Shown: in pieces, positions 33,049 through 43,768 of the stretch
How positions within the stretch are numbered: position 1 is the stretch's first letter
How the letters are laid out: each line of letters opens with the position of its first letter
Origin: Cinnamomum chago
Lineage: Eukaryota; Streptophyta; Magnoliopsida; Laurales; Lauraceae
Length of the DNA stretch: 64,000 bases
NCBI GenBank assembly: GCA_038049695.1
Contig: CP142451.1
Coordinates: 31,976,001-32,040,000 of the forward strand
Direction: 5' to 3'
Position numbers and translations under genes: made by a program
Notes under the pieces: generated by a model
Databases searched by the model: none
What the model saw: the letters and a program-made list of their open reading frames with translations, nothing else
Told to the model about the DNA's origin: nothing

Positions 33049-34054
33049 GGGTGTTGCTATACCTATCTAGTCAATTCATGTATTGTCTTATCATCTAATC
33101 CATACCATTTACAGCAAACACTTATCACCTGAATATAAAAATGAAATGTATCATGTCACATGGTTTCTTGTCACATGGTTTTGAAGGGGTGGTCCACAGT
33201 TTCCAAATCTCAACCTCCATGTCAACATGAAATCACTTCAGCTTGATACTTGCACCGTAATAATTACTGTGTCATGTTTGCAATAAAATATAGGTGTGGG
33301 ATTTGTTTATTTGCACTGTATTCCCGCTCAAGGAGTCATTTTAGGGATGGGCAGATCTTTACTAGCTTTATGATAGTTTAGTTTGTGGCGCAGACCTGAA
33401 AGTATTATTAAAATCATTCTAAGATTATGAATCCTTTTTTTTTTTAATTTAAGTTGTTTAATGGTTGTTTTATGTTTTAATAGGCCCCACTCATGCCACA
33501 ACCTTTGATTTAATTTAATTTTCATGCGAGTAACAAAGGCCCCACTCAGGCCACAACCTTTGATCAAAACAGGTACTTACAAGAGATGGCATCCGGATCT
33601 CCTCTTAGGACCAAACAGGATTTATCTTGTTTGAAGTAAGGGTGTTAACGTTTACACCCACCCTATGAAACGGTTTTGGGTTCGAATTCGGTTCCACTTT
33701 TTCCTTAACGGTTTTGATTTCGGGTCCACCATGGACCCAGACCGAAACCGATCCGTTTACAACCCTATTCTATACCAAGTAAAAATAATAGTAATTGACA
33801 TTCAGACCACAGTAACTTCAGGCCACAGCAAGATCAACCACAACGTGAAGTTTAGAAGTAAAAAACAAAAACAGGAAAGAGGCAGTGATCAATATGATGA
33901 TAATCAAACAAAGTAAAATTTAGTCAGATAGATGAAAATGGTCAATGATTTTTAAGTAGTTTTAGCTCTCAAAGTGGCCCACGAATGAAATTTAGTCGGA
34001 GTCGATGAAAACGTGGACAAAAAACCAATCTCGACTTCTGCGCCTCTCCAAATA
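33049..34054. other. Intergenic DNA, no gene seen
   Basis: Contains a short duplicated phrase AGGCCCCACTCA-GCCACAACCTTTGAT (33482-33510 and 33537-33563) and the solitary palindrome near 33645. No coding region. Confidence 0.5.
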
Positions 34055-34290
34055 CATCGGATGGTCCACAATTGATCTCAAATCTAGACATGATCTCAGC
34101 CGTCGAAGAAAAGCCTTGGAACGAATAGTCAACAAGACTACATATTCGGGCTATCACGATCGCGCAGGCACGTGATAGGATTGCACCGCCTTCATGGTGT
34201 GATAAGATTGCGCAGGACATATACTCGGGTTGTCGCGATCGCGCAGGATGCTCGGGTAGGACACATTGTATGGCACCAAGGCGGTGCAAT
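34055..34290. repeat. 235-bp dispersed repeat, copy 2
   Basis: Same orientation as 31978-32210 and about 2.1 kb away. The ATCGCGCAGG motif is better preserved here (34159, 34240), and the internal repeats GTGATAGGATTGCACC and GTGATAAGATTGCGC are clear. Confidence 0.85.
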
Positions 34291-34723
34291 GTTATTGTTA
34301 GAAGTCTACAAAATATAAGTTGGGTGTAATTTCTAAATAGGGTGGGTGCATTTACCAGGATCCCATTGGATTCTGTCATTATTTTAATTTATTTTGCTTT
34401 CTCGGGTCCTCTATATTTATTCGATTTTGGTCAGGTGTGGTTTCTTTTTAAAATGCCCAGGACTCAGACTTTATAGGGTCGTCTTTAATTTTTCAGGCTG
34501 TCATTGTTTTTCAAACTTTTAGACTTAGGTAGATACAGAGGACTGACAAGATTCGGGTTTTCATAATTTTATGAGTGTTTTTTTCTTGAGAAAAGCTCTT
34601 ATTTTTGTATGAAATCTAAAAAAATACCGTTATAGAACTCTTGACTAAAGGTCTGAGCAAAAGCAATGCATTTCCCACAATCTCTCTGTGTTTTCTGTTT
34701 TCTCATTTTATCCCTAACCTTTA
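34291..34723. other. Intergenic DNA, no gene seen
   Basis: Part of it (34400-34450) resembles 35279-35330 (TCTCGGGTCCT...TATTTATTC), so it belongs to the same local repeat family. Confidence 0.45.
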
Positions 34724-35014
34724 GGGCCGTTTGGTAATTTACTTTTACAATAAAGTGGAGTGAAGTGAAATGAAAGAAATGAATAAAATATAAGTGAGTT
34801 ATGATGATATTTTATTTTTAGTTGTTTAGGAAGGAATATTTTTGACTTTTTGTATTGGGAAATGAAGTTTTTTTGTCTTTCGGTGAGTAAATGTAGTTAT
34901 TTTTTGATTTTTTTTTAAAAGATGGAGGGAGTTTTGGTAAAAAGTATTTTTGATGGGATGTTTAACTTGACTTGACTTCACTTTACTATATTAGTAAAAT
35001 TACCAAACGGGCCC
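34724..35014. mobile_element. Tourist-like MITE, 291 bp
   Basis: Begins GGGCCGTTTGGTAATTT and ends with the near reverse complement (AAATTACCAAACGGGCCC). Inside, AAGTGGAGTGAAGTGAA is mirrored by TTGACTTCACTTTAC. The flanks are TTA and TAT, so the TSD is unclear. It resembles PIF/Harbinger MITEs in its ends. Confidence 0.7.
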
Positions 35015-35077
35015 TATTGAAAAGTTGAAATGACACTTTTAACCAAAAAGAGAATAAAGCAAGGATTTGGCAAAAAA

Positions 35078-35119
<42 letters not shown>

Positions 35120-35344
35120 AGCAAATGTTAAAAATGTTATTTCAACTTTCTAATAAATGCAAAGCGTAGGGGTGTTTTTGAGATTTCATGAAGTAAAAGG
35201 GCCCTCTTATTTTATTTTATTTTTCTTGCGTCGGCTTTTCTTTCCAAATTCTGGACAACCACTCAACATTTTTTTTTCTCGGGTCCTTTCTATTTATTCT
35301 ATTTTAGTGAGGCCAGCTTTCTTTTTAAGATTTTTAAGATAGAC
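35015..35344. other. Intergenic DNA with simple repeats
   Basis: An A run (35071-35085) leads into a (GA)n array at about 35095-35118, followed by AT-rich sequence without a gene. Confidence 0.6.
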
Positions 35345-35422
35345 TTTTATAGTCGTCTTTCTTTTAGTGATGTCCGCTTTCTTTTTAAGATTTTTAAGAT
35401 AGACTTTTATAGTCGTCTTTAT
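35318..35422. repeat. Tandem duplication, period about 59 bp
   Basis: CTTTCTTTTTAAGATTTTTA followed by AGATAGACTTTTATAGTCGT occurs twice in tandem (from about 35318 and 35377). The related block at 42257 has only one unit. Confidence 0.85.
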
Positions 35423-35830
35423 TTTTTGGGGTTGTCACCGTCGTCCAAATTTCTAGACAACTTTGCCGGCTCTTCTTTATTTTCGGGGCAGCCCATAGCC
35501 TCCCTCCCTTTATTTTATTATTTTTTAAAAGATTATACTAGTCCGAAGATAAAAGACTCCCACTGGAAATGGATGTCTTTTTTGAGTTGGCGCCACATAT
35601 ACTATACCAATTACCCAACCTAAACCCCAGAAACTAAAAATATAAAACGTTCGGGTCAACTATATTTTTCTTTTAAGGTTTTAATTCTTGTGATCTTTAT
35701 CACTCCAATGTTTATTTATTTATTTATTTATATTATTCATCTCCAAGGACATCCTACGTGGCTATGGCTGGCAGAGGTGTTCATGGCCGAGTCGGGCTAG
35801 GCTGAGGTTATCCAAACCTGGCTCAACTTT
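35345..35830. repeat. 0.45-kb repeat, copy 1
   Basis: Matches 42257-42680 in the same orientation: TAGACAACTTTGCCGGCTCT, ACTAGTCCGAAGATAAAAG and GGCTATGGCTGGCAGAG are shared. Small indels separate the two, including a longer (TTTA)n run here at about 35710. No coding region. Confidence 0.88.
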
Positions 35831-36224
35831 AGAAACATAAGCACATATCCGGCCCAAGCCCAACATTGGTTGTAACTGTCAGACCCAAGTTGGCGATTTA
35901 CTCAATCAAGCCGGACGAACTGGCCTTTCTTCATGTATAGGGATTTTTAGCAATTATTTTGACAAAATATCACTAAATTACATTAACTTATTATATATTC
36001 AAGGTGGGTTGGACTGTGTCTTGAGCTTTCTATCATTTAATTTAAGCCTACCGAAATACTAAACAAGTCAAGATTATATATCCAAGCTTGACCCACAGCA
36101 GGCTGGCCCTGCCCATGTGCACCCTAATGGCCAGTATTTTGTGCTTTTATATATCCAAGCCCGATCCTAGCGGTTTGGCCCTCCCCATGAGCACCCTTGA
36201 AGTATTGGTGTATTCTAAGTCCCA
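35831..36224. other. Intergenic DNA, possible hAT MITE remnant
   Basis: GTGTTCATGGCCGAGTCGGG near 35778 faces CATGTGCACCCTAA near 36115, weakly like inverted hAT ends, and CATGAGCACCCTTGA near 36186 repeats the right end. No clear TSD, so this stays tentative. Confidence 0.35.
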
Positions 36225-36439
36225 CTAAGAGCGTGAACAGAATTTAAGAGCACTTTTATAGTTGTTGAAAGTTGATCAATTATATGTCAAGTCGAATGAG
36301 TACGAATTTTGGCAAGGCCAAATCACTTATCTTGGCCACATCATCTCCAAGGATGGACTAATGGTGGACCCTGCACAGATTGAGGTCATTGTTAGCTAGA
36401 AAGTCCCAAAGAATGTGGTAGAAATAAGAAGTTATCTAG
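36225..36439 (+). pseudogene. Ty3/gypsy reverse transcriptase remnant, left part
   Basis: Translates to the end of a gypsy reverse transcriptase: EYEFWQGQITYLGHIISKDG, then DPAQIEVI and KVPKNVVEIRSYL, with at least one stop before KVPKN. These match the conserved region between the polymerase and RNase H domains. The frame is cut at the 8-bp site TTATCTAG by the hAT element and resumes at 39848. No gypsy LTRs are recognisable nearby. Confidence 0.85.
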
Positions 36440-39400
36440 CAGGGCTGGTTGAGACAACTTGAGGCCTAAAGCGAAAATCTTAAATGAGGTCTTTTCTATT
36501 TTGTAATATTATTATAAATATTTTATTTAAAATCTATTTTCACGCTTTTTGTGATGCAAAATTACTAATTAAGTTTTTATATTCAAGTTTTGCTAGCATA
36601 CCCTTTTCAACTGATATTATGGGTAATCCACTTAATCTCTGTTGTGACATTGTTGATCGTAGGTAGGATTTTATCAATCTTAATTTTGAAAAACTTATTT
36701 CTGCAGAAGCAACATTTACAGGTTTTGTCAATAATATTCTGTAAGCAATATAAGCATTTGGAAAAGAATCTAGTCTTTTATATAATTAAGTATGTCAATT
36801 GGAGTATTTTCTCCTGTTTGTAAAATCTCTTTTAAAACTTTCAATTTTGAAAATAAATCTAAACCATTAATATCAGAAAAACTGTCATGTTTCAAGGAGC
36901 ATTCGAGATTATGACAACTTTTTTTCAAACTATCATTGTCTAGTGATTTCAAAATCTTAAAAATTAAATAGAAAGCCAAAAATGTGTTTATATATTTTAA
37001 AATGTTCAAACCTACTCTGAATTGAAGAAATAGCTTGATGTACTATGTATATAAAATAATCATTTCTAAATGATTCTTCAGCAGATTGTGTTTTTTCGTC
37101 ATTGACATTCTCATCAAACTGTTTCTTTCTACGAATTATACGTTTTTCATGAAATATAGGTTGTATTTCCATTTCAGCCGCAATCTCTCTAAATGTAATC
37201 ATAGCAGATGTAAATCCATTTTCTCTATATTTTTCAAAAAAAGAAATAAGACCTTTTAATTGATCTATAGCAATATCCATACGCATATCTTTTGATTGTA
37301 AATTTTTACTAACTGAGTTAACAGTAAATAATATATCATACTAAATTGTCATGCCTAATAAAAATTCAAAGTTCTCAATCTCATATGTTACTAAACAGTT
37401 AGCTTCACTTTTAGTTTTAGGATCTTCACTATTTTTCGGTAATTGCAACAGTGTATCTCTTATTTGTGGAGCTTGGTATCTTATTGCTCTAACACTTTTA
37501 ATACGACATTCCCAACGTGTTTGTGACAATGACTTAAAAGTTAAACTGGGTACATTATCTTGTAAATTCTCTAGCGTTTTGTAGAAGAAGAAAATAATGA
37601 ATATATACGTTGTACAACTCCAAAAAAAAAAAGATATAGCTTTATGACAAGAGTTAGCCATATCACAAAGTACTAGATTTAGATTATGGCAACCACATGG
37701 TGTGTAAAATGTTTTAGGATTTATATCTAGGAGTCTTTTTTGTACCCCTTGATGTTTTTCTTTCATATTAGATCCATTATCGTATCCCTGTCCTCGTACA
37801 TCATTAATATCAAGTTCAAGATTTCTTATTGTATCTATAATTGCATTAAAAAGGCCTTTTCAGTGGTATCGTCTACTTTTAGAAATTCTAAAAAATATTC
37901 TTCTATTTTTATTGGACTTGATGAAATATCTACACATCGTAATACGAGAGACATTTGCTCTTGATCATGACTAGCATCCGGAGTGCAATCGACTATAACT
38001 GAAAAATATTTTGCTTCTTTAACTCGATCTTTTAATAATTTTACTTCTAATTTCATTTGCTATTAAATTTATCAATTCATTTTGTATATTATGTCCAAGC
38101 TAATGATTATGAATTTTATCATGTTGAATACGACGAATATATTCTTGCATTGCCGGATCAAATTCTGCAATCATTTCAATTAAACTGAAAAAATTTCCAT
38201 TATTTGCTTGATATATCTTTTCATTTGTTCCTCGAAATGCCAAATTATTTTTACCAAGATTCTTTACGACAGTAATAATTCTTAATAATACTTTTTCCAA
38301 TGATCTTTCTCTTTGTTAATTTGTGCTTGGATATTTTTATCAATTGTTTTATTTTTTGACAATCTTATTTCTAAATCAATCCAGGTATTCATGTTTGTAA
38401 TATGTTCATTAGTTGTCTCATGACTCTTAAGCTTAACACCAAGATTTCTCAAGTCTTTAGTTCCTTCATTAGTTAGTTTACTTGTATTACAATCTGAATT
38501 AAACAACTTACAACAAAAATAAAATACTCTATACAAATCTTTTGAAGATACTAGCCATTTTCTATCATGCTTCTCCCCATTTGGTAATTTTCGAATATAA
38601 TATGTAGCAGAAAAATGTCTAGAGAATTCATCTTTGGGAAAATCTAGATCATTATCTCTAATTGGGCCTTTTAAAAACTAATAAATCTCTTAGTTTTGTA
38701 TCAATATTTGTCCATTGACTTGGATCATAAATATTTGTAGGAATATTATGAGTTGTTTCATTAATATTCTCACATTCTTCATTAAGAATTTGACTATCAT
38801 TATGAATATCTTCATTGATATCCTTTTGTTCTACTATTTTATTATCTTCTAACTCATTTAGATCAATTTCTTATTCATTTATTGTTATATTTTGCTTATT
38901 GCTTGTTATATTCATTTATTGTTATATTTTGCTTATTGCTTATATCAAGAGCTCCTTTTTGAGATTGAATTAAATCATCTATTCTTTTTTTTTTTTTTTT
39001 TAAGTTTTGAGTACTCGGATTCGTATTTTTTAGTAGACATATTTATTATTTATAAATTATAACTAATAATATTTACAAATAAAATAAACACTAACTATAA
39101 TAAACAAAGAGTATGAAATTGGAATTTAAAAAATTCTAAAAGCACAGAACAATAGAACCCGATTTAACAATTTATCGGTGTTGGCCACGAAGATTATAGA
39201 ACTTGAAAAAAAAAGAGAGAGATTATATTTGTATTAGTGAGCCATGATTAGCATATATTATCAAAACTATATTATAAAAAGAAGTATCACATAAGAACAA
39301 AAAGAAGAGGGGAAAAATAATATATAAAATGCATACATTTTGGCTTCAATCAGAACAAAACCAGTTCCTTTTGGAGTCCAAGTTGCAGTGATAGCAATTG

Positions 39401-39847
39401 TTGAAGCGCAACTAGGAAGGAGTGCAAGGAGAATAGAGTCTAGAGAAAAAAAACCTATTGAATTGAAGGGATTCAATAAGAACACAGAGGGGATTGTTCT
39501 CTTTGGATTGCAAGCAGATGCAGAAAAATATCTATAAAGAGGAAGAATTTTATAACTCAAAAGGAATTCATTACTTGTTGTAATTGCAAGGTTTTCTTTT
39601 TCTTTCTTTTTGTTTTTGTTTTTAATGGCTACAACTTTTCTCATGTTTTTGGAATGTGAAAAGGTATAAACCGTGTGAAGGAGTAGTTCGTTGGATTTTT
39701 TTGGAATGTGAACAGTTTTAATGGCTACAACTTTTCTCATGTTTTGGAATGTGAACGGTTTAAAATGGGGCCTTATTTTTTGGGATTTGTTATGAGCCTT
39801 ATTTTTGGGGCCTAAAATCTATTGCCTCATGCTTAAGCCGGCCCTGT
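36440..39847 (-). mobile_element. hAT transposon, 3.4 kb, with transposase gene
   Basis: Flanked by a perfect 8-bp duplication TTATCTAG (36432-36439 and 39848-39855). Its ends CAGGGCTGG and (reverse complement) CAGGGCCGG form short terminal inverted repeats. The transposase lies on the minus strand. Joining the flanks across one TSD restores gypsy reverse transcriptase homology, which confirms the boundaries. A 35-base direct repeat (ATGGCTACAACTTTTCTCAT...) at about 39624 and 39720 lies near the right end. Confidence 0.93.
36540..39030 (-). pseudogene. hAT transposase, TTF-zinc-finger/ZMYM type, frameshifted
   Basis: Consecutive minus-strand pieces follow the layout of plant transposases annotated as TTF-type zinc finger proteins with hAT dimerisation domain. 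The N-terminal part has FPKDEFSRHFSATYYI and LYRVFYFCCKLF (38500-38650). The middle has [21 protein letters not shown], the first catalytic aspartate region (about 37960-38030), then HNLNLVLCDMA and SQTRWECRIKSVRAI (37480-37700). The C-terminal hAT dimerisation part (36540-36731) reads VNVASAEISFSKLRLIKSYL followed by RLSGL. Frames change several times (near 38290, 38060, 37580 and 37000), with a low-complexity insertion near 37590-37630. It is inactive, but most of a roughly 770-residue protein is represented. hAT transposases excise and reinsert elements by binding their ends. Confidence 0.85.
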
Positions 39848-39855
39848 TATCTAGG

Positions 39856-40080
39856 CCTTGCGAGGTAATAATGGGGATTTGTGGAAGGATTCTTGACCCT
39901 TGCAGCATTGTTGACAAAATTGATTGGAAAGAATGTGCCTTTTATATGGTTAGAAGAGTGTGAAGCAGGTTTTCAATAACTAAAGAAAATGTTCACTACA
40001 GCTCTTATTCTCACTCTACCTTCTCAAAATTGTGGTAATTTTGTTATATTTAGTAATGCATTCAGAGTTGGTGATCGCTC
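39856..40080 (+). pseudogene. Ty3/gypsy reverse transcriptase / RNase H remnant, right part
   Basis: Continues the gypsy domain after the hAT insertion: the equivalents of a GLARY-type block, the ERMCLLYG region (usually NVPFVW), and then CSLQLLFSLYLL aligned to the TAPILTLP block before RNase H. Stops and frame changes are frequent. The remnant fades after about 40075. Confidence 0.75.
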
Positions 40081-40876
40081 ACCCCAAGTGGATGGTTGTG
40101 AAGTAGTAATATATGTCCCGGTGAGAACAGGGTTGATTCATAGGGAGTTAGCTTGTACCTGTCCTAGAAAAATCTAAAACTAACCTAAAAGAATCCATAC
40201 AACCAGCCAACTACTTTTCTGAAAATCAGTAACAAAAGTTAAAAACTTTAAAAATTATCCTAATCTAAAAACCTTAAAAAAGTAAACTGCATCCATAATA
40301 AGCATGTTAAAACAACCAATTTCAGAAAAATAAAATTCAAATTTAAAACTAAGTGTAAACAACAATTAAATAAAAGATTCTGGGGTCTGGGGATCAATTC
40401 TACTCATAATAATTGGAAGTGGAGTAGCTTCAAACCTTTTTTTCAATATGGGTCATCAATCCATGTTAGAAAAAGAACAAATCAGTTATTTCAAACAACT
40501 AACTTCTACAATGGTTATTCAAACAGTCCGTGCTCAATAGATCTTTTTGCACAAATCCTACATTGATTTTGGGCATGCCATATATATATACGTTTCCCAT
40601 ATATATATATATATATCGAATATAAGACATCGTAGAATTTATACACTTAAGCAACTATTTCCAAAACATTCCTTTATATTACAATTGCTAAATAAATCAA
40701 AATTTAATTTTATCTATGTACAAGACCAATAAAATTACAGAAAACACCACCTTTTTCCCTTAAAAATAAAACTAGCCCGTCATGGTCTTCGTCTTCAACA
40801 TACTTGAAAATTCAGCACTACTGACTTTCATGTGACGCGAAGAAGAGGCCTTGAACGAGGACTAGGAGGTGGTAAT
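40081..40876. other. Intergenic DNA, no gene seen
   Basis: AT-rich, with short (AT)n tracts at 40578-40616. A short phrase near 40385-40480 has no recognisable function. Confidence 0.45.
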
Positions 40877-40884
40877 GATGGTGG

Positions 40885-41459
40885 CAGGGCCGGCCCTGAG
40901 CAAGGGCGGTAAGTGCCCTTGCCCCGGGCCCATTTTTCAAGGGGGCCCAAAATCCCTTCTACCTTTTATTTTCTTTTCAATTATTTGGTGGGGGCAGGGC
41001 TCATCCAATGGATTTCATCGTCCTAGGCATCACTAGACCCATCATCAAATCATCTAAGAGTGCTTATTGCATCACTTATTTGAGCATCCATCAGTGGGGC
41101 CCACCAATGATATTTTATATTTGATGACTGAAATTCTGGGCGAATCTAGTCTAGCGTTGGGATGATTTGGGACTTTTTTTTGTTACAAACAGATCATCAA
41201 GCCTTCAACCCTTCACCCGTTCTTCTTATCTGTTAGTGGGGTCCACCAATGATTTTTTATTCCCCATATATGATGCTTAAATTCTGGTCTGAGTTCTCTT
41301 TCTTCTCTTTTTTTTCAAATAGTTATACTTGGGCATCATCAACCCATTGCCAATTTTTCACATCAGTGGGGCCCACCAATGATATTATCATATATGATGA
41401 CTGAAGATGCCTAACTTTTACTCTTGCCCTGGGCCCTGAAAAATTCAAAACCGGCCCTG
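40885..41459. mobile_element. hAT-type MITE, 575 bp
   Basis: Flanked by a perfect 8-bp duplication GATGGTGG (40877-40884 and 41460-41467). The ends are CAGGGCCGG and CCGGCCCTG. These match the termini of the 36440-39847 hAT transposon, so this element could have been mobilised by the same transposase family. Inside are three copies of a GTGGGGCCCACCAATGAT-type motif. No coding sequence. Confidence 0.93.
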
Positions 41460-41467
41460 GATGGTGG

Positions 41468-42256
41468 AATGGGCCCAAAGTGGTAGTTGGCCAAGTGGGT
41501 GACCCTTTGGGTGAGAGGTATAATGGTAGAAAGAAAGATGGAGAAGGGTGAAAAAACAGTGCGATGAATAGAGACATAAATAGTGCCCCATGAATAGTGC
41601 ATGCCTTTTTTTGTGTACTTATGGTTTTTGCTAGCTTGGTGTGCAAGTTTGAGTGGGTTTATAAAGGTGGGTTGGCTTGGGTTCCAAGTTTGAGAGTTTG
41701 AAATGTTAAGAATCAAGGGATTCTTGAATTAGTTTCCAACTTGGATTTCTTGATGAGCAAGAACCTTCTGATTTAAGGCCTCTTTTGTTGCTTGAAATCT
41801 CTATGCTTGGGTCCCACTTTGTCTTGAAAACTCTTCAACAATCTGAAATTTAAAATTGTAGCAAACTTGGAATTGAAAGTGAGCTCCACTTGCGCGTGCA
41901 ACACATGTGGTACCCACATCGGACGTTCCATGTGGCTTGGGAATTTCCCTTACTTTTTTTTTAAATCTTTTTTTCATCTCCTCTTTCTTCTTTCCTACCT
42001 TCTTTGCTTTGCTTGGTCCCAAAGTCACTTGATTTTCATCCTTTCTTGGACTTCCAATTAAATTAAAATTTTCAAAAATCTTCAAACAATTAGAAGGAAG
42101 GAATTCTTGAAGTTGCAACAACTTGTGGGACGTCCCACCATAGTTGCCCCTTCCTCCTTGGATATCACGCCTAAGGCTGTGTGGTTCCCATGGTATTTTT
42201 TCTTCACTTTTCTCTCTTTGGTTTTTCTCTTCAATTTCTTTCAAAGCGTGCCTTGA
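41468..42256. other. Intergenic DNA, no gene seen
   Basis: Open frames on the minus strand (41801-42244) are lysine-rich and match nothing recognisable. Tone and composition suggest LTR-derived sequence, but no ends were found. Confidence 0.4.
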
Positions 42257-42680
42257 AGGATTTTTAAGATAGACTTTTATAGTCGTCTTTATTTTTTGGG
42301 GTTGTCATTGTTGTCCAAATTTCTAGACAACTTTGCCGGCTCTTCTTTATTTTTGGGGTAGCCCGTAGCTTTCCTCCCTTCATTTTATTATTTTTTAAAA
42401 GATGATACTAGTCCGAAGATAAAAGACTCTCACTGGAAATGGATGTCTTTCATGAGTTGGAGCCACATATATTATACCACTTACCCAACCTCACCCCAAA
42501 AAAATAAAAATAAAAAAGTTAGGGTCAACTATATTTTTCTTTTAGGTTTTAATTCTTGTGATCCTTATCACTCCAATGTTTATTTATTTATATTGTTCAT
42601 CTCCAAGGATGCTTGGCTATGGCTGGCAGAGCTGTTCAGGCCGAGTCGGGCAAGGCTGAGGTTATCTAAACGCGGCTCGA
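42257..42680. repeat. 0.45-kb repeat, copy 2
   Basis: Same orientation as 35345-35830, about 6.9 kb away. It ends at a breakpoint near 42680, where sequence switches to the perfect hairpin that follows. Confidence 0.88.
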
Positions 42681-42707
42681 TTAGGGGGCAGATCAAGCCC
42701 TAACCCT

Positions 42708-42765
42708 GGGGTTAGGGCTCGGTTAGCAGCCTGCTTAATCTGCCCGCTAACCGAGCCCTAACCCC
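42708..42765. repeat. Perfect 20-bp hairpin
   Basis: Arms GGGGTTAGGGCTCGGTTAGC (42708-42727) and its exact reverse complement (42746-42765) enclose an 18-base loop. It lies about 115-170 bases before the presumed first exon of the gene at 42880-47540. Confidence 0.9.
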
Positions 42766-42879
42766 ACCCACAAAATATTCAGGTTGGACACGGGTCAGAT
42801 TTTCTTGACCTGTATTGAAATGGTCTATACCCGGGTCTGCTTGGTAACTTCACCAGTAGTAAAGTAAAGTGAAGTGAGG

Positions 42880-43026
42880 CTTCGATTTCCAGCTTCGAAG
42901 CTCTCCTCCATCTCCATCCCTCTTCTTCTTCTCTCTTCGCCATTTCTACAAACATCTCTCCTTCGCTCTTCCCACTCTTCCTTTCAGAATCATCGCAAGA
43001 TGGAAGAGTAGAATATGGTTGTCAAG
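42880..43026 (+). other. Probable 5' untranslated first exon of the 45.4-kb gene
   Basis: A CT-rich leader typical of plant 5' untranslated regions runs to a strong donor (CAAG|GTAAGT, 43026/43027). It includes a three-codon upstream frame ATGGAAGAGTAG and an ATGGTTGTCAAG that would stop within 11 codons after splicing to 45402. The main start is therefore downstream. The exon start is approximate. Confidence 0.55.
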
Positions 43027-43112
43027 GTAAGTCTTTTCTTCCTCTTTCTTTTTCGTTTCATCGCATCTGATTCTAGTGTATATGTTGGATTGCTTATTGG
43101 ATTGGATTGGAT

Positions 43113-43143
<31 letters not shown>

Positions 43144-43768
43144 AAATTAGGGAAGGTTTTGTTTGTTGGGTGATTCTTGTTTTTATTTAATGGATGTGTT
43201 GTTTTGATGGTTAGAATGTTAGTTAAGCGATTCTACTAATTGTTGGGGTTGTGTCTAAGTCAATGATTTATTCCTGGATGGAAGATCTGATGATTTTGTT
43301 ACTTCAATGTTTCTATCTGTATCATTATTCTTCTGCGGACTTGGGTTAGGTTTGGAGAAAGAATAGAGAGGAGATGACTGGAAGGGTTTATAAAAGTGAT
43401 TCAAATATGATATGCTTTGACACCTTACTATTAGCCTACTTGGCAAATCTACACTTAATTCTCACTCCCACACTATTGCTTATGACTTTTATGCTTAGAA
43501 TGGGAATTGTCAACATGAACTCAAATTCTTCAAACAATGTCATTTAATAAAAGGATTTTCAATCAATGGAATTGTGCATCTAAAGCAGCAAAATGTCGTG
43601 CACTTGAACTTAGACCCATTCGGCATATGAGGCATAGGCTTCTTAATGATGACACTTAAACTATAAATAAACCCTAGTTCAGCAAATTGCCTTTTTCTAC
43701 CCTTCCAATGTGACTGAACCATCCTTCACCACTGTAGTTTCGGGAACCTTGTCTGTTTTTGGGCTTGT

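Noticed and set aside
41801..42244. Lysine-rich 147-codon minus-strand frame
   Set aside because: Low-complexity composition and no recognisable motif or splice context; not supported as a gene.
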